From Deltaproteobacteria bacterium (GTDB taxonomy: Bacteria; Desulfobacterota; Syntrophia; Syntrophales; Smithellaceae), in assembly GCA_025361065.1 (NCBI GenBank), contig JANYAY010000177.1, forward strand, positions 1-44,892: 44,892 bases of DNA, in the 5' to 3' direction. Below are positions 26,137 to 34,487 of this stretch, one piece after another. The first letter of the stretch is position 1, and each line of letters starts with the position of its first letter. A model generated the notes under the pieces. The model made no database searches, was not told the DNA's origin, and saw only the letters and a program-made list of their open reading frames with translations. The translations under genes were made by a program, and so were the position numbers.

Positions 26137-26826
26137 ATGAAGCTTACCGTAGTAATCCCTTGTTATAATGAAGCAGGCACAATTGAAAAAATTATTGATG
26201 CCGTATTGCATTCTCCTTATCCGGACAAGGAAATCATTGTCGTGGATGATTGCTCGACAGACGGGACAAGGGAAATCCTGCAAGAAGAGATTGAAACAAA
26301 GATCAGCCGGGTTATTTATCGACCGGCAAATCAAGGGAAAGGTGCCGCTTTAAGGGAAGGGATTCGTCTGGCGACCGGAGATATTATTATCATTCAGGAT
26401 GCTGATCTGGAGTATGATCCTGCCGAATATCCCAAAATGATCCAACCGATTATTAATGACAAAGCCGATGTCGTGTTCGGTTCGCGATTCATGGGTGGCC
26501 AACCGCACAGGGTCGTGTATTTCTGGCACCGGGTGGGCAACGGTTTAATTACGCTGATCTCCAATATGTTGACCAATCTCACCCTGACTGATGTCGAGAC
26601 CTGTTATAAAGCGTTCCGGCGGGAAATAATCCAATCGGTGACCATTGAAGAAGACAGGTTTGGTTTTGAACCGGAAATTACCGCGAAGATATCGAAAATA
26701 AAATGCCGGATATATGAAGTCGGGATTTCCTATTATGGTCGTACTTACGAGGAAGGTAAGAAAATTAATTGGCAAGACGGAATCCGGGCCCTGTATTGCA
26801 TCATTAAATATAATCTATTGAGATGA
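26137..26826 (+). CDS. GT2 glycosyltransferase, DPM1-like (polyprenyl-phosphate sugar synthase)
   Basis: This soluble GT-A enzyme of 229 residues has 'VVIPCYNEAGTI' at 5-16, 'VVDDCSTDGT' at 35-44 and 'QDADLEYDP' at 87-95 with the D88-A-D90 metal site, plus a late 'VETCYKAFRRE' segment typical of dolichol-phosphate-mannose-synthase-like bacterial proteins. There are no C-terminal membrane helices, so it depends on the membrane partner encoded next. It likely makes a polyprenyl-phosphate hexose that serves as donor for the GT-C protein downstream. AGGAG precedes the ATG, and a good sigma-70 promoter sits 50-75 nt upstream. Confidence 0.83.
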   Translation: MKLTVVIPCYNEAGTIEKIIDAVLHSPYPDKEIIVVDDCSTDGTREILQEEIETKISRVIYRPANQGKGAALREGIRLATGDIIIIQDADLEYDPAEYPKMIQPIINDKADVVFGSRFMGGQPHRVVYFWHRVGNGLITLISNMLTNLTLTDVETCYKAFRREIIQSVTIEEDRFGFEPEITAKISKIKCRIYEVGISYYGRTYEEGKKINWQDGIRALYCIIKYNLLR

Positions 26827-26841
26827 GAAAGACCAATTAAA

Positions 26842-28383
26842 GTGAAAAGTGTTCTGATCTTTGTCCTGGCAATTTTTTTGCGATTTATCCACTTATCCCA
26901 GATTTATAAGACTCCTCTGTTATCTCCTGATTATGTTCCCGATACTTTGCCCTTTATGATCATTGCGGAGAAAATTATTGAAGGCAATTTTTTCTATACA
27001 ATTCCCCTGAACATGAACGTTTTATATTCTCTTTATCTGGTTCCCTTTGTTTTATTGTTCCGGGAAAGCCTGATTGCAGCGGTTACGGCTCAGCTGATTA
27101 TTGATGCAGTCTCGGCAGTCATTGTTTACCTGATCGGCCGCAGAATCTTCGGTGTAAAAACCGGACTACTGGCGGGTGTTATTTACGCGGTTTATGCGCC
27201 TTTGATCTGGTTTGCCGCAACACCTGCAGGGGAATCAATAACAATATTTTTTCTGCTTATATCGTTCTATTTGTTAATCAAAGCTATCGATTTAAAACAA
27301 CATAATATTTATTACTATCTCTCGGGAATCGCGAGCGGTATTGCGAGTCTCGGCCGTCCCAACATCATTATCTCCTCTATCCTGGTTATGGCGGGAATTG
27401 TATTATATAATTATCGGGACAAGGCTAATTACCACTCCATAGTGCGTTATGCACTAGGCATCATTTTTATTCTTCTTCCTTTCAGTTTGAATAATTATTT
27501 TCTGGAAAAATCTTTTTCACCTTATCCGTCCAAGGGAGGAATTCATTTTTACATCGGTAATCATCCTGGCGCTAAAGGTATATATGAATTAATCCCGGGA
27601 ATGTCGAACAGGCCATACCTTTATATGGATGAAGTTCAGTCGATTGCCTCATTAAATGCTGGAAAAGAATTAAATGCAAACCAGGCCGATAAATACTGGT
27701 ATCAGCGCGGGATAGATTTTTTTACCAATAATCCGGTTGAGGCAATCAAACTAATGGGAATAAAAGTTTTACTCTTTATGAACAATAAAGAGCTCGCGAC
27801 AAATCTCGATTATGACTTCAGCCGGGATTTTTCCACCGTATTGAAATACGTAATTATTCCTCCGGGATTTCTTTTGGCACTGGCGCTAATGGGAATCATT
27901 ATAATTCCCAATAATGATCGGAAAACAGTTCTTCTTAAGTTATTATCAGCGGGGCTGATTATATCAACAATAGTGTTCTTTGTTTCCGATCGCCTGAGAA
28001 TTGTCAGTATTCCTATTGTTATAATATTGGCAGCTCAATATATATTTATGCTTTATGATTTCATTCGCCGGAGAGAAAAAATCAGGATCACTCTTGCCGT
28101 GCCGGCGACAATTATGTTGATTGTAATTGGCTTTCTGCCTCTGAGCATATTCAATATAAAGACCGACAACACAACATCGTTTGCCTATAATCAATACGGT
28201 ATATATTTGCTCAATAGAAATAAAGCCGCTGAGGCAATTGGGGAATTTCAAAAGGCCATAAAATTGAATTACCTGAATCCCGAACCATATTATTATTTAT
28301 CCTCTATATATAACAAGAAAAAGCAATATCCGGAGGCTTGGGAATTTAAAAACAAAGCAATAAAATTCGGCTATAAAGAATGA
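26842..28383 (+). CDS. GT39-like membrane glycosyltransferase with short C-terminal TPR
   Basis: The 513-residue protein has about ten membrane spans up to residue 440 and a short C-terminal TPR pair (about 445-510, 'NQYGIYLLNRNKAAEAIGEF' start). Acidic residues D30 and D34 lie in the first periplasmic loop, and 'YAVYAPLIWFAATPAGE' resembles the second conserved region of ArnT/PMT-like GT-C enzymes. It is 15 nt downstream of the DPM1-like gene, the classic pair of donor synthase and periplasmic transferase. The start is a GTG. It is convergent with the next gene, with 20 nt between stops and no obvious terminator. Confidence 0.62.
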   Translation: MKSVLIFVLAIFLRFIHLSQIYKTPLLSPDYVPDTLPFMIIAEKIIEGNFFYTIPLNMNVLYSLYLVPFVLLFRESLIAAVTAQLIIDAVSAVIVYLIGRRIFGVKTGLLAGVIYAVYAPLIWFAATPAGESITIFFLLISFYLLIKAIDLKQHNIYYYLSGIASGIASLGRPNIIISSILVMAGIVLYNYRDKANYHSIVRYALGIIFILLPFSLNNYFLEKSFSPYPSKGGIHFYIGNHPGAKGIYELIPGMSNRPYLYMDEVQSIASLNAGKELNANQADKYWYQRGIDFFTNNPVEAIKLMGIKVLLFMNNKELATNLDYDFSRDFSTVLKYVIIPPGFLLALALMGIIIIPNNDRKTVLLKLLSAGLIISTIVFFVSDRLRIVSIPIVIILAAQYIFMLYDFIRRREKIRITLAVPATIMLIVIGFLPLSIFNIKTDNTTSFAYNQYGIYLLNRNKAAEAIGEFQKAIKLNYLNPEPYYYLSSIYNKKKQYPEAWEFKNKAIKFGYKE

Positions 28384-28403
28384 TAATGCAATAGCATCTA
28401 TAA

Positions 28404-30467
28404 CTAAAGCCTGTTGTTATTAACTATTTTCTTGATTAAATTATAGTCGGGAAAGAAAATTTGCAGATTTCTCTGCCGGAAGTTCTCATTCATATAAACA
28501 AACAAAGACTTATTGCCCCGGAGGCAAAACAACTTAGCCAATTCCTGTTTAAGCGGTCCTTGATCATTTATTGCCGCATAAAGTTCAATTAAAGCAAGAT
28601 TTGCCAAACGGTTATTGGGGGAAAAATATTGGTAGCGTTTCCAGAGAGAAATTGCCGCTGATAAATTTCCTTTATGCCGGGATGTCTGGGCTAACACTGC
28701 CAGGGGGAAGGGCTCGGCTGAATTATTTTGCAAAATTGATTTTGCATATAGTTCTGCTGCTGAAAAATCATTCTCCCGCAACAGGATCAGACAAAATAGT
28801 TCATTTAATTCGGAATTATGGGGATATTTCCCTAAAGCCGATTTAACAATAGTATGAGCAAGAGAGAATTCATTTCTTAACATGTGTATTTTGACTATGT
28901 GAACTGTATTAGAGATATAAAACGGTAAAATTTTCTGGGAGCTTTCAAAGTAGGGAAGGGCCGTGTCATATTTTCCATCGACGAATTTATACAGACCTAA
29001 ATTATGTTCTTGCACCGCTCGTGCGTATATGCCGCCAAAATTATTCAAAGACATGGCTTTTTCATATTCGAATAAAGCTTTGTCTCTCTGATTTTTGATT
29101 ATGTAGGCATTGCCTAAATTGGAGTGGGGACGGCTTAATTGAGGATATTTTTCGCTGTTATCCAACCAGAGGCGGAAATCATCAGCTACAATAGCATTGC
29201 GCAGATAAGTCATATTTCCCATGCCCGCAATAATAATTATTATGCCCACGGCACAGGCAAATTGGATAGATTTTTTATCGGAGAAGAAATCAAGGGCAAA
29301 AATGCATAATTGCGCGGGGGGAACGAATAAAAGCATGGCCGGAATATAGTTGCGATGCTCAAAAATTAATTCCAGGTTGAAAAATGAACCTTCTATAAGA
29401 TGGTTTAAAAAATAAAAAATTATACAAAAGGAAAGAAGAGGGCGCTTTTTCGCCAAATAAAAAGCAAAACCAATGACTGTCAGGATCAATAAAATAGCCG
29501 GCAGTGTTGTCCAGGGCTGGAAGAGAAAACGAGAAACATCGATATCATAGAGTAGCGTTAAACGGGAATTAATGGGGAAAAATAATAGCGACAGATAAAA
29601 AATGATCACCCGCGGTTCAGTCAAAAGTCTCTGGACCATTGTGAAATCGCGCATTTTATAATCATCAAAGATAGTAGAGAAATCAACATAGATAAAACCG
29701 GTAATAATGATAATTGTTACGGGGAAGAAAAATATCTTTACATATTTCTTAATGCTGTCTTTGCTCACTCCCTGTATTAGCAGAAGATCATATAATAAAA
29801 TGCCGACCGGGAGCATTGCCGCGTTTTCTTTGGAAAAGACAGAGGCGAGACCGGCCAGAGCGCATAAAATAAAAAAGAAAACGCAATGATTAAATTTTTG
29901 AGCTGTCCGGCCTTTCAGGTAAAAATACATAGACATAATATAAAACAGTCCGGCCAGCGCAGTCATGCGTTGGACAATATAGGTGACCGAAGTGACTAAA
30001 ACCGGATTAATTGCCCAGAAGAATGTTGCGAGAAGAGCAATCGGATATGCCGTATAATTGTATTTATCTCTGAGCAGGGGCAGTTTCAGCGTATTGTAAA
30101 TGAATAAAAACAGAAATAACGCCGCCAGATAATGAATGGCAAAGTTTATCACATGATAACCGAAAACATTTGTACCGTCGAAATAGTAGTTAACGGCAAA
30201 GCTAAGAAAAGATAGAGGTCGAGACAGCCGCTCCTGTGCTAATCCGTACAGGCAATTTTTAATATTTTCCCAGGAAAATGATTTAATCTGAATATAGGGG
30301 TTATCGACGATATTTAAAAAATCGTCAAAATGCCAATCACCATAAAAACTGTTGGAATAAATAATCAGCAGAAAAATAAATAATGAAATGCCGGCAAAGG
30401 CATATTGGTAGTCCAGGCGAAATTTCAATTTGAATGGTAATGCAAAACCGTTTTCTTGAGAAATCAT
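28404..30467 (-). CDS. TMTC-like polytopic membrane protein with C-terminal TPR domain
   Basis: The 687-residue protein has about ten to eleven membrane helices in residues 25-415. The first-loop motif 'WHFDDFLNI' (D48, D49) and the following 'RLSRPLSFLSFAVNY' are the pattern of bacterial relatives of TMTC/PMT O-mannosyltransferases. Residues 435-687 form a long TPR array. TMTC proteins in eukaryotes O-mannosylate secreted proteins, and bacterial homologues are mostly uncharacterised. It is the third GT-C+TPR protein in the locus. It is the last gene of the minus-strand series that begins at 39366, separated from its upstream neighbour by 318 nt holding a MITE-like element. Function as a protein O-glycosyltransferase is inference. 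Confidence 0.6.
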   Translation of the reverse strand: MISQENGFALPFKLKFRLDYQYAFAGISLFIFLLIIYSNSFYGDWHFDDFLNIVDNPYIQIKSFSWENIKNCLYGLAQERLSRPLSFLSFAVNYYFDGTNVFGYHVINFAIHYLAALFLFLFIYNTLKLPLLRDKYNYTAYPIALLATFFWAINPVLVTSVTYIVQRMTALAGLFYIMSMYFYLKGRTAQKFNHCVFFFILCALAGLASVFSKENAAMLPVGILLYDLLLIQGVSKDSIKKYVKIFFFPVTIIIITGFIYVDFSTIFDDYKMRDFTMVQRLLTEPRVIIFYLSLLFFPINSRLTLLYDIDVSRFLFQPWTTLPAILLILTVIGFAFYLAKKRPLLSFCIIFYFLNHLIEGSFFNLELIFEHRNYIPAMLLFVPPAQLCIFALDFFSDKKSIQFACAVGIIIIIAGMGNMTYLRNAIVADDFRLWLDNSEKYPQLSRPHSNLGNAYIIKNQRDKALFEYEKAMSLNNFGGIYARAVQEHNLGLYKFVDGKYDTALPYFESSQKILPFYISNTVHIVKIHMLRNEFSLAHTIVKSALGKYPHNSELNELFCLILLRENDFSAAELYAKSILQNNSAEPFPLAVLAQTSRHKGNLSAAISLWKRYQYFSPNNRLANLALIELYAAINDQGPLKQELAKLFCLRGNKSLFVYMNENFRQRNLQIFFPDYNLIKKIVNNNRL

Positions 30468-30558
30468 ATTTATCTTTTTCTATTACTCCGTTATCCAGAC
30501 TAATTATGGATTCCCACCTTCGAGACGGTGTCGTAACTTTACCTGCATTTCCCCCGCT

Positions 30559-30701
30559 GGAGACTGCGTTGTAATTGATGTTTCGTCATTCCGTGCAAGC
30601 GTAGCGCGACACGGAATCCAGTATTATCAGTAAGTTCTGGATGCCGATTTTCATCGGCATGACACTATTGATAGCCCTTTTGCTATTACGAAATAGTCTC
30701 C
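30559..30701. mobile_element. MITE-like palindromic element (family A)
   Basis: This 143-bp non-coding element fills most of the 318-nt gap at 30468-30785. It has imperfect terminal inverted repeats (GGAGACT...GTAAT at the left, ATTACGAAATAGTCTCC at the right). Inside are two hairpins: CATTCCGTG/CACGGAAT at about 30587-30619, and ATGCCGA/TCGGCAT at about 30640-30660. The stretch at 30581-30610 is identical to 44863-44892 at the window edge. No transposase is present. A 67-codon minus-strand reading frame (30586-30789) merely translates the repeat. The remainder of the gap shows no gene. Confidence 0.7.
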
Positions 30702-30785
30702 TGGCGGGGAATAAGGTGGTGGATGTGTTTATTTCGTCCACGGTTTTTGTCCAAGTTCCTTTTGGAAATGCAATATCCACCTCCG

Positions 30786-31760
30786 TCACTTCTTGACACC
30801 TCCGCCAGCGGAGGATATTGAAGATTGCTTTTTCGTTGCATAACGATTCAGAAGAAAAAATAATAAAGCAAGAAATAATTCAACAACCGTGATGATGATG
30901 CGGGTAAGAATTGTTGCAAAAATCACGACTGGTTTAGAGATGAGGGCAGGGAGGATAAGGAAAACAATGCCTTCGCGGACACCGATTCCAGCGGGGGCAA
31001 AGATAGCCGCCACACCGATAAGTGATGCAATATAATAAACACTGGTTATGATTAAAAAGTAATTCCACCCGATGGAATAAAAACAATTAAAGGCGAAAAA
31101 AAGTCCCAGACCGTAAGGTAAGCCGACTAACATATTGGCTCCTACGAGTTTAAGCAGGAGACCATAGGAAGGCAAATCATTCAATGGTTCGCGTTTTATC
31201 AGATGTAAGGCCAGATCAGTTATTTTTTTAAGAATTGGCGGATATAAAATTAAAAGAAAAAAGCAGGCTAAACTCAAAGCAATCCACCGAAGAGAAGATG
31301 ATGATGTCCATTCCGGGATGAAAGCAATAGATATCAGGACTAAGAGGCTCGATGCGGTCATTGTGGTAATGAATTCCACACCGGTGGCTACAGCTATTGT
31401 TCTTTTAGAAACTTCCTGGTGAATATCCATGCGGATCAGGACGATCCCTATTTTGCCGGGTATATATTTGCCCAGCTGCGAAAGACTCCAGGCGTTTGCC
31501 GCTGCCAGGAAAGAGAATTTAATGCCAAAAGAGCGGGCTAAAAAAAGCCAGATTATCAATTGAACTAAATAGGCGACTACGGTGAAAAAAAAGCTCAGAA
31601 AAAGATATAACCAATTCAACTGATAATTAAATTTGGCAAGATCATTAACAGCAGTAAAGACATAATAAGAGACACCGGCTAGAACCGCTGTAAAAAGTAT
31701 CCGGCTGTACCAGCGTTTTATCAGAGGAGATTTGTCGGCATTATCGTTATGCATAGTCAC
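30786..31760 (-). CDS. UPF0104/YbhN-like integral membrane protein (LPG-synthase-TM family)
   Basis: The product has 324 residues and about eight membrane helices, with the family's conserved 'SLSQLGKYIPGKIGIVLIRM' region near 90-110 and 'PAGIGVREG' near 235-245. The family includes the flippase-like domain of lysyl-phosphatidylglycerol synthases and archaeal AglD-neighbour proteins; in glycan clusters it is suspected to move polyprenyl-linked sugars. Starts at GTG 31760 or ATG 31754; neither has a strong ribosome site. The C-terminal codons lie in a GC palindrome (CCTCCGCCAGCGGAGG), perhaps a repeat end that added the last residues. It belongs to the minus-strand series and follows the methyltransferase by 38 nt. 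Confidence 0.78.
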   Translation of the reverse strand: MTMHNDNADKSPLIKRWYSRILFTAVLAGVSYYVFTAVNDLAKFNYQLNWLYLFLSFFFTVVAYLVQLIIWLFLARSFGIKFSFLAAANAWSLSQLGKYIPGKIGIVLIRMDIHQEVSKRTIAVATGVEFITTMTASSLLVLISIAFIPEWTSSSSLRWIALSLACFFLLILYPPILKKITDLALHLIKREPLNDLPSYGLLLKLVGANMLVGLPYGLGLFFAFNCFYSIGWNYFLIITSVYYIASLIGVAAIFAPAGIGVREGIVFLILPALISKPVVIFATILTRIIITVVELFLALLFFLLNRYATKKQSSISSAGGGVKK

Positions 31761-31798
31761 TTTCTTTTGTTGGCGGAAAGCCTCAGTTCAGGTGCGCC

Positions 31799-32617
31799 TT
31801 ATTTTTTCCCTATTAAATAAAATGACCATAAGGTAGGTAACTTTTTATTTTTTAATAAATCATCGAGAACAGTCATTAGGCGGAAAAAACCACGCATCCA
31901 CTTCTGCGGCAGAGTTTTGGTCAGAAGATAAATCAAGAGAAAGAAAAAAGTTGTTGCCGGAATGCGCTCCTCCCGGATGATGCTGCCACCGACTTTATCA
32001 ATGGCGGCGGGTATTTCGGAAGCGGAAAAACATTTGCCACCTGTATTAATGTTGTCCGTTTTACGCATTAGCTTTGTCAGTCCGCAACAAGTCTGAAATG
32101 TAATTCCCGATTTGTCAGGTTCGATAAGAATTATTTTTCCAGCAGGATTCAGATGAGCAAATAAAGAAGATAATGTTTCTCTTAATTTATTTTCCGGCAG
32201 ATACATGAGCACGGTGACGACAATAATATAATCGAAAGTTCCTATTTCCCGGGGGATTGCATCCACAGCTCCGATAAACGCGTCTCTTCCGGTGTTTTTT
32301 CGATAGAGTTTTACGTAATTCGGACTGATATCCATTCCGCTGATTTGAGCCTGCGGAAACTTTTTGACAACAGGCAGGGATAATCGGCCGTAACCGCAAC
32401 CGACATCGAGAATTCTCATTGTAGCTTTACTGTCTTTGATGCATTGCAAAATGAAGTTGAGATGGCTTAGATGAAAATGTTCGTTAGCCATATCGGGCAT
32501 GCCCCGGAAAAGAACACCTTTCCAGGTCGCGCCGTAATCGATACTTCTTTGCTCCCAGGCGGCACAATCCCTTTTTTCCGGATGATTATCTTTTCCCATA
32601 TTATTTTGTGCTGGCAC
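31799..32617 (-). CDS. Class I SAM-dependent methyltransferase
   Basis: The Rossmann methyltransferase core includes 'MRILDVGCGYGRLSLPV' (SAM loop), 'ISGMDISP' (ribose-binding acidic residue) and 'FDYIIVVTVLMYLPE' (motif III). About 272 residues in total, with a C-terminal helical extension. The GTG at 32617 is chosen because GGAGAG lies 7 nt upstream; a TTG at 32641, which overlaps the aminotransferase stop by 4 nt (TTGA), is also in frame and would add 8 residues. In the operon it follows the DegT aminotransferase, so an N- or O-methylation of the amino sugar, or methyl capping of a glycan, are options. Substrate not readable. Confidence 0.78.
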   Translation of the reverse strand: MPAQNNMGKDNHPEKRDCAAWEQRSIDYGATWKGVLFRGMPDMANEHFHLSHLNFILQCIKDSKATMRILDVGCGYGRLSLPVVKKFPQAQISGMDISPNYVKLYRKNTGRDAFIGAVDAIPREIGTFDYIIVVTVLMYLPENKLRETLSSLFAHLNPAGKIILIEPDKSGITFQTCCGLTKLMRKTDNINTGGKCFSASEIPAAIDKVGGSIIREERIPATTFFFLLIYLLTKTLPQKWMRGFFRLMTVLDDLLKNKKLPTLWSFYLIGKK

Positions 32618-32637
32618 GAAGAATCTCTCCGGACATG

Positions 32638-33783
32638 TCAAATATCACGAAAATAACGATTTAATGTCTCAATGATGAAATCTATTTGTTCATCCTTAAT
32701 GCCAACATACAGGGGCAATGTCAATTCATGGCCGGCGATATATTCCGTTTGGTTCATATTTTGCGTTTTAAAATATTGCCGGTGAAAACTGAAATTATGG
32801 ACAGGTGGATAATGAATGCTGGTTTGAATACCGACAGAGCGCAGATAAGCCATCAAAGCCTGCCGATCAATGGATTCATCCAGGAGAACAGGGAAAAAAT
32901 GAAAATTCGCTTCTGCATGACGGTCTCCAAAAGGCAATTTAATTGAGGCTAATTTCTTTAATCCGGTTTTATAACGCGAGGCAGCCAGCCTGCGATATCT
33001 GTTGCCGTCCTCCAACTTTTTTAGCTGGACTCTGCCTAAGGCGGCGTGAATTTCGTCCAGACGGTAATTATAACCGAGAGCGGTAATATCGTAGCTGAAG
33101 GCATGTCCGCGATGGCGGTCAACGGTACCGCTGGTCATCCCATGGGAACGGATAATTTTTATTCGTTCGGCGTATTCATCATTATTTGTGCAGATCATGC
33201 CTCCTTCGCCGGTGGAAATGTTTTTATTGGAAAAAAAGGAAAAACAGGAAATATCACCGATTGCACCTAATTTCTTTCCCTGGTAAGTGGAACCGGGAGC
33301 ATGAGCGGCGTCTTCAATAACGGCAAGTTTATGAGATTGTGCTATTTTTATAATTTCATCCATTTTACAGGAAAAACCGCCGTAATGCATGACAACAATG
33401 GCTTTTGTATCTTTGGTTATTTTTTTGGCGATTTGTTCCGGTGATATTGTCCAGTCCGAAAGTGAGGCAATATCGGCGAACACCGGTATTCCGCCGGTAT
33501 AGATAATTGCATTGGCCGTGGCCGCAAAAGTAAGCGAGGGGCAAATGACTTCACTGCCCGGCATAACATCCGCGACAATATTGGCCAGATGCAGGGCAGT
33601 AGTGCCGCTGCTGACGGCCAGGGCATGTCTGACACCGCAAAAGTCGGCAAATTCCTGCTCGAAAGCTTCAACTTCCCCTCCCATCGTCAACCATTTGCTG
33701 CGCAAAACCCGTAAAACGGCTTCTTCTTCCTCCTGTCCGTAATTAAGATCGAAAAGAGGAATTACCGGATTGGCATTATTCAT
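32638..33783 (-). CDS. DegT/DnrJ/EryC1/StrS PLP-dependent sugar aminotransferase
   Basis: This is a full-length 381-residue sugar aminotransferase with the PLP lysine K187 in 'FFSNKNISTGEGG', the cofactor aspartate in 'VIEDAAHAPG' (about 158) and the substrate-loop 'GYNYRLDEIHAALG'. These enzymes aminate keto-sugar nucleotides. Two keto-sugar sources are encoded upstream: the LegB-like dehydratase (4-keto) and the Gfo/Idh domain of the fused protein (3-keto), so it may be the PglE/LegC-type or the WbpE/WlbC-type partner. Its start overlaps the nucleotidyltransferase stop (ATGA) and its stop overlaps the methyltransferase frame. Confidence 0.9.
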   Translation of the reverse strand: MNNANPVIPLFDLNYGQEEEEAVLRVLRSKWLTMGGEVEAFEQEFADFCGVRHALAVSSGTTALHLANIVADVMPGSEVICPSLTFAATANAIIYTGGIPVFADIASLSDWTISPEQIAKKITKDTKAIVVMHYGGFSCKMDEIIKIAQSHKLAVIEDAAHAPGSTYQGKKLGAIGDISCFSFFSNKNISTGEGGMICTNNDEYAERIKIIRSHGMTSGTVDRHRGHAFSYDITALGYNYRLDEIHAALGRVQLKKLEDGNRYRRLAASRYKTGLKKLASIKLPFGDRHAEANFHFFPVLLDESIDRQALMAYLRSVGIQTSIHYPPVHNFSFHRQYFKTQNMNQTEYIAGHELTLPLYVGIKDEQIDFIIETLNRYFRDI

Positions 33784-34478
33784 AAAAAGTCCTTGATTTT
33801 GTCGTAATCTTCGATTGCCTGTTCGTAATCATCCGGCCTGCCTATATCCATCCAGTATCCTGCGTAGGGATGACAATATATCTTCTTTTTCTTTGTGAGA
33901 AGCCGGCAGACCAGATCAGGAAAATCAAAACGTCCCTGTTCGGGAATATAGGAGATAATTTGCCGGGAGAGAATATAAACGCCCATGCTGACGTTTAAAT
34001 CATAAGATGGTTTTTCGGAAAATTTTGTTAACCTCATATCTTGGCTATATTCCATTGTTCCGTAGTTTATAGTTTGTGTACGTTTGGAAGTCGCTATAGT
34101 CAAATCGGCCTTTTTATTCTTATGGAGAAGAAAGAGCTTTTTAAAATTGATATCGGTAAGAATATCTCCATTCATCATTAAAAAAGTATCTTCAATATTT
34201 TCAATATGGCGGATGGGCGCCGCCGTACCCAAAGGTTCTTTTTCAATAAAGTATTCGATCGGAATTCCCCATTTTTCTCCATTACCGAAAAAGGCCATAA
34301 AAAGGTCAGGCTGATGGCCGATAGCCAGAGTGATTTTATCAAATCCGTTTTTCTTCAGCTGCTTGATTACAACTTCTAAAATGGGGCAATCGCCGATGGG
34401 CATCAAAGGCTTCGGCAAAACTGTAGTATAAGGTTTTAAACGGGTGCCTTTACCTCCGGCGAGTATTATTGCCTGCAT
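33780..34478 (-). CDS. Sugar-phosphate nucleotidyltransferase
   Basis: This is a compact 232-residue NTP-transferase domain with GGKGTRL at 8-14, KPL at 23-25, 'MNGDILTD' near 102 (metal-binding Asp) and the closing 'GYWMDIGRPDDYEQA' segment. It lacks the hexapeptide or CBS domains of longer relatives. Close families are mannose-1-phosphate guanylyltransferases and the guanylyltransferase of the GDP-linked legionaminic acid route (PtmE, whose CBS domains are absent here). It sits between the LegB-like dehydratase and the aminotransferase. Nucleotide and sugar specificity cannot be decided from sequence. Confidence 0.85.
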   Translation of the reverse strand: MQAIILAGGKGTRLKPYTTVLPKPLMPIGDCPILEVVIKQLKKNGFDKITLAIGHQPDLFMAFFGNGEKWGIPIEYFIEKEPLGTAAPIRHIENIEDTFLMMNGDILTDINFKKLFLLHKNKKADLTIATSKRTQTINYGTMEYSQDMRLTKFSEKPSYDLNVSMGVYILSRQIISYIPEQGRFDFPDLVCRLLTKKKKIYCHPYAGYWMDIGRPDDYEQAIEDYDKIKDFL

Positions 34479-34487
34479 TCATAACAC

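Noticed and set aside
30586-30789. A 67-codon minus-strand reading frame before the UPF0104 gene end
   Set aside because: Most of it translates the family A palindromic repeat; the protein has no domain and the frame depends on the repeat.
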